Positions 55,791 through 56,598 of a stretch of 56,598 nucleotides of DNA are shown piece after piece; within the stretch, counting starts at the first letter, position 1; each line of letters opens with the position of its first letter. The notes below the pieces were generated by a model. The model saw nothing but the letters and a program-made list of their open reading frames with translations, was not told where the DNA came from and ran no database searches. The translations under genes and the position numbers were made by a program. The stretch covers positions 1 through 56,598 of the forward strand of contig CACYCZ010000032.1 in assembly GCA_902773055.1 (NCBI GenBank), in the 5' to 3' direction. This DNA comes from an uncultured Bacteroidales bacterium. Lineage in GTDB: Bacteria; Bacteroidota; Bacteroidia; Bacteroidales; Bacteroidaceae.

Positions 55791-56294
55791 ATGGAATTAT
55801 TGATGCCCAGCACTGGTTTACTTTTCTGGATGACCTTAGTCTTCCTGATTGTACTGGTTATCATGTGGCGTTTCGGATTTCCTGCCATTTCAAAAATGGT
55901 ACTCGAAAGAAAGAAATTCATTGATGAAAGTCTCCAACAGGCATACGAGGCAAAAGAAAAGTTAGCTAACATACAGAAAGAAAGCGACACTATTTTGCAA
56001 GAAGCAAAAGAGAAGCAAGCTATGATTCTCAACGAGGCAAAGACAACCCATGACGCCATTGTTGCCAAAGCAAAAAGTGAAGCACAGGAAGAAGCCAGGA
56101 AACTTTTGGCGGATGCAAAAAGCACCATTGAAGCTGAAAAGAAAGCCGCCATACAAGACATCCGCTCCCAGGTTGCTGTCCTCTCAGTGGAAGTGGCCGA
56201 AAAAGTAATACGCCAAAAACTGAACGACGACAAAAACCAAATGCAACTGATCAATCAGTTTCTTGATGAAATATCAATAGATAAAACAAACTAA
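55791..56294 (+). CDS. atpF: F0 ATP synthase subunit b
   Basis: 167 residues from the ATG at 55791; an in-frame ATG at 55731 lies inside atpE and is rejected. One membrane helix (about 8-28: TGLLFWMTLVFLIVLVIMW) is followed by a long charged coiled coil rich in Ala, Glu and Lys up to about 150. It forms the peripheral stalk linking subunit a to delta and the F1 head. The start of atpH follows after one base. Confidence 0.95.
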   Translation: MELLMPSTGLLFWMTLVFLIVLVIMWRFGFPAISKMVLERKKFIDESLQQAYEAKEKLANIQKESDTILQEAKEKQAMILNEAKTTHDAIVAKAKSEAQEEARKLLADAKSTIEAEKKAAIQDIRSQVAVLSVEVAEKVIRQKLNDDKNQMQLINQFLDEISIDKTN

Positions 56295-56295
56295 G

Positions 56296-56598
56296 ATGAG
56301 CTCTGGAGTTGTATCAGTAAGATATGCCCGTGCACTGCTGAAAGCAAGCATTGAATCCCGACAGGAGGACCAAATATTTGCAGAGATGAAAACTCTGCAA
56401 CAGAACCTGCAAAACATGCCGGGGCTGCAACAGATTTTGGATAATCCAACGATTCCCTCTGCCCAAAAAGCTGACATTCTACAGTGTGCATGCGGAAACA
56501 GTGTCAACCATTTGACACAACATTTCATCTCACTCCTATTTAAAGAAGGCCGGGAAAAAGCCATTATATCAATCATCAACTCATACATAGCACTCTAC
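56296..56598 (+). CDS. atpH: F1 ATP synthase delta subunit (truncated by the window end)
   Basis: The ATG at 56296 opens a frame that runs without stop to the last base (101 codons). It begins VVSVRYARALLKASIE, the usual OSCP/delta start in which a conserved RYA triplet precedes the helix, and continues through FKEGREKAII. Delta joins the top of F1 to subunit b. atpA and atpG would be expected to follow outside the window. Confidence 0.9.
   Translation, partial: MSSGVVSVRYARALLKASIESRQEDQIFAEMKTLQQNLQNMPGLQQILDNPTIPSAQKADILQCACGNSVNHLTQHFISLLFKEGREKAIISIINSYIALY

Overview
The window looks like a chromosome segment of an anaerobic gut- or oral-type member of the Bacteroidota, order Bacteroidales, most likely Prevotella-like. 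Three things support this. Most operon heads carry the Bacteroidota -7 promoter box TAnnTTTG. Shine-Dalgarno sequences are largely absent. The protein set is typical: a type IX secretion C-terminal signal, a C10 cysteine protease, GH78, DUF1573, a beta-epsilon-first ATP synthase operon and the Pta-AckA acetate branch. The genus call is inference. I saw no rRNA, tRNA, insertion sequence, prophage or CRISPR array.

Layout. 1-1111: a hairpin-rich left edge and an exported flavin-reductase-like lipoprotein. 1112-7600: an AraC regulator divergent from a complete RND efflux operon (adaptor, pump, outer-membrane channel, joined by ATGA overlaps). 7684-16300: a metal-homeostasis stretch with a His-rich CobW GTPase, an unexpected fucosyltransferase-like gene, a small His-rich membrane protein and a CusB/CusA/CusC-like heavy-metal RND system. 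16349-21374: a secreted glycerophosphodiesterase plus GH71/99-like glycosidase pair, divergent from a C10 protease with a T9SS tail. 21407-25822: metallophosphoesterase, a secreted beta-propeller-like protein, Ndk, thymidine kinase and a lipoprotein. 25835-27314: mannose-1-phosphate guanylyltransferase with a DUF1573 protein. 27465-31127: RuvC, a ModF-like double ABC ATPase, a small secreted protein and a zinc-ribbon membrane protein. 31204-34963: a leftward housekeeping operon hpt-adk-obg-pgeF-M23 peptidase. 35578-42274: a sugar-phosphate transferase, a TamB-like giant, a YitT-family protein and a gamma-carbonic anhydrase. 42779-51392: a leftward operon NlpC/P60 - dipeptide epimerase - transglutaminase - pta - ackA - GH78. 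52240-end: the start of the F1Fo ATP synthase operon, cut off inside atpH.

The most unusual signal is non-coding. Two families of short tandem repeats each occur twice. The first has a 21-bp unit with core TTCACCGATGGTGAA and lies in two convergent (3'-to-3') gaps at 22642-22746 and 42541-42624. The second has a 22-bp unit with core ACTGGCAGGCCTGCCAGT and lies in two divergent (5'-to-5') gaps near 35240-35412 and 51825-51975. Both periods equal about two turns of B-DNA and both cores are palindromic. That pattern suggests arrayed binding sites or RNA hairpins tied to gene orientation. I do not recognise either family.

Functionally, the metal genes probably act together: CobW as a metal chaperone in the cytosol, the Cus-like pump as tripartite export. 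The NlpC/epimerase pair resembles the murein-peptide recycling pair ykfB/ykfC of Bacillus, here placed in one transcription unit with the acetate/ATP-yielding Pta-AckA enzymes.
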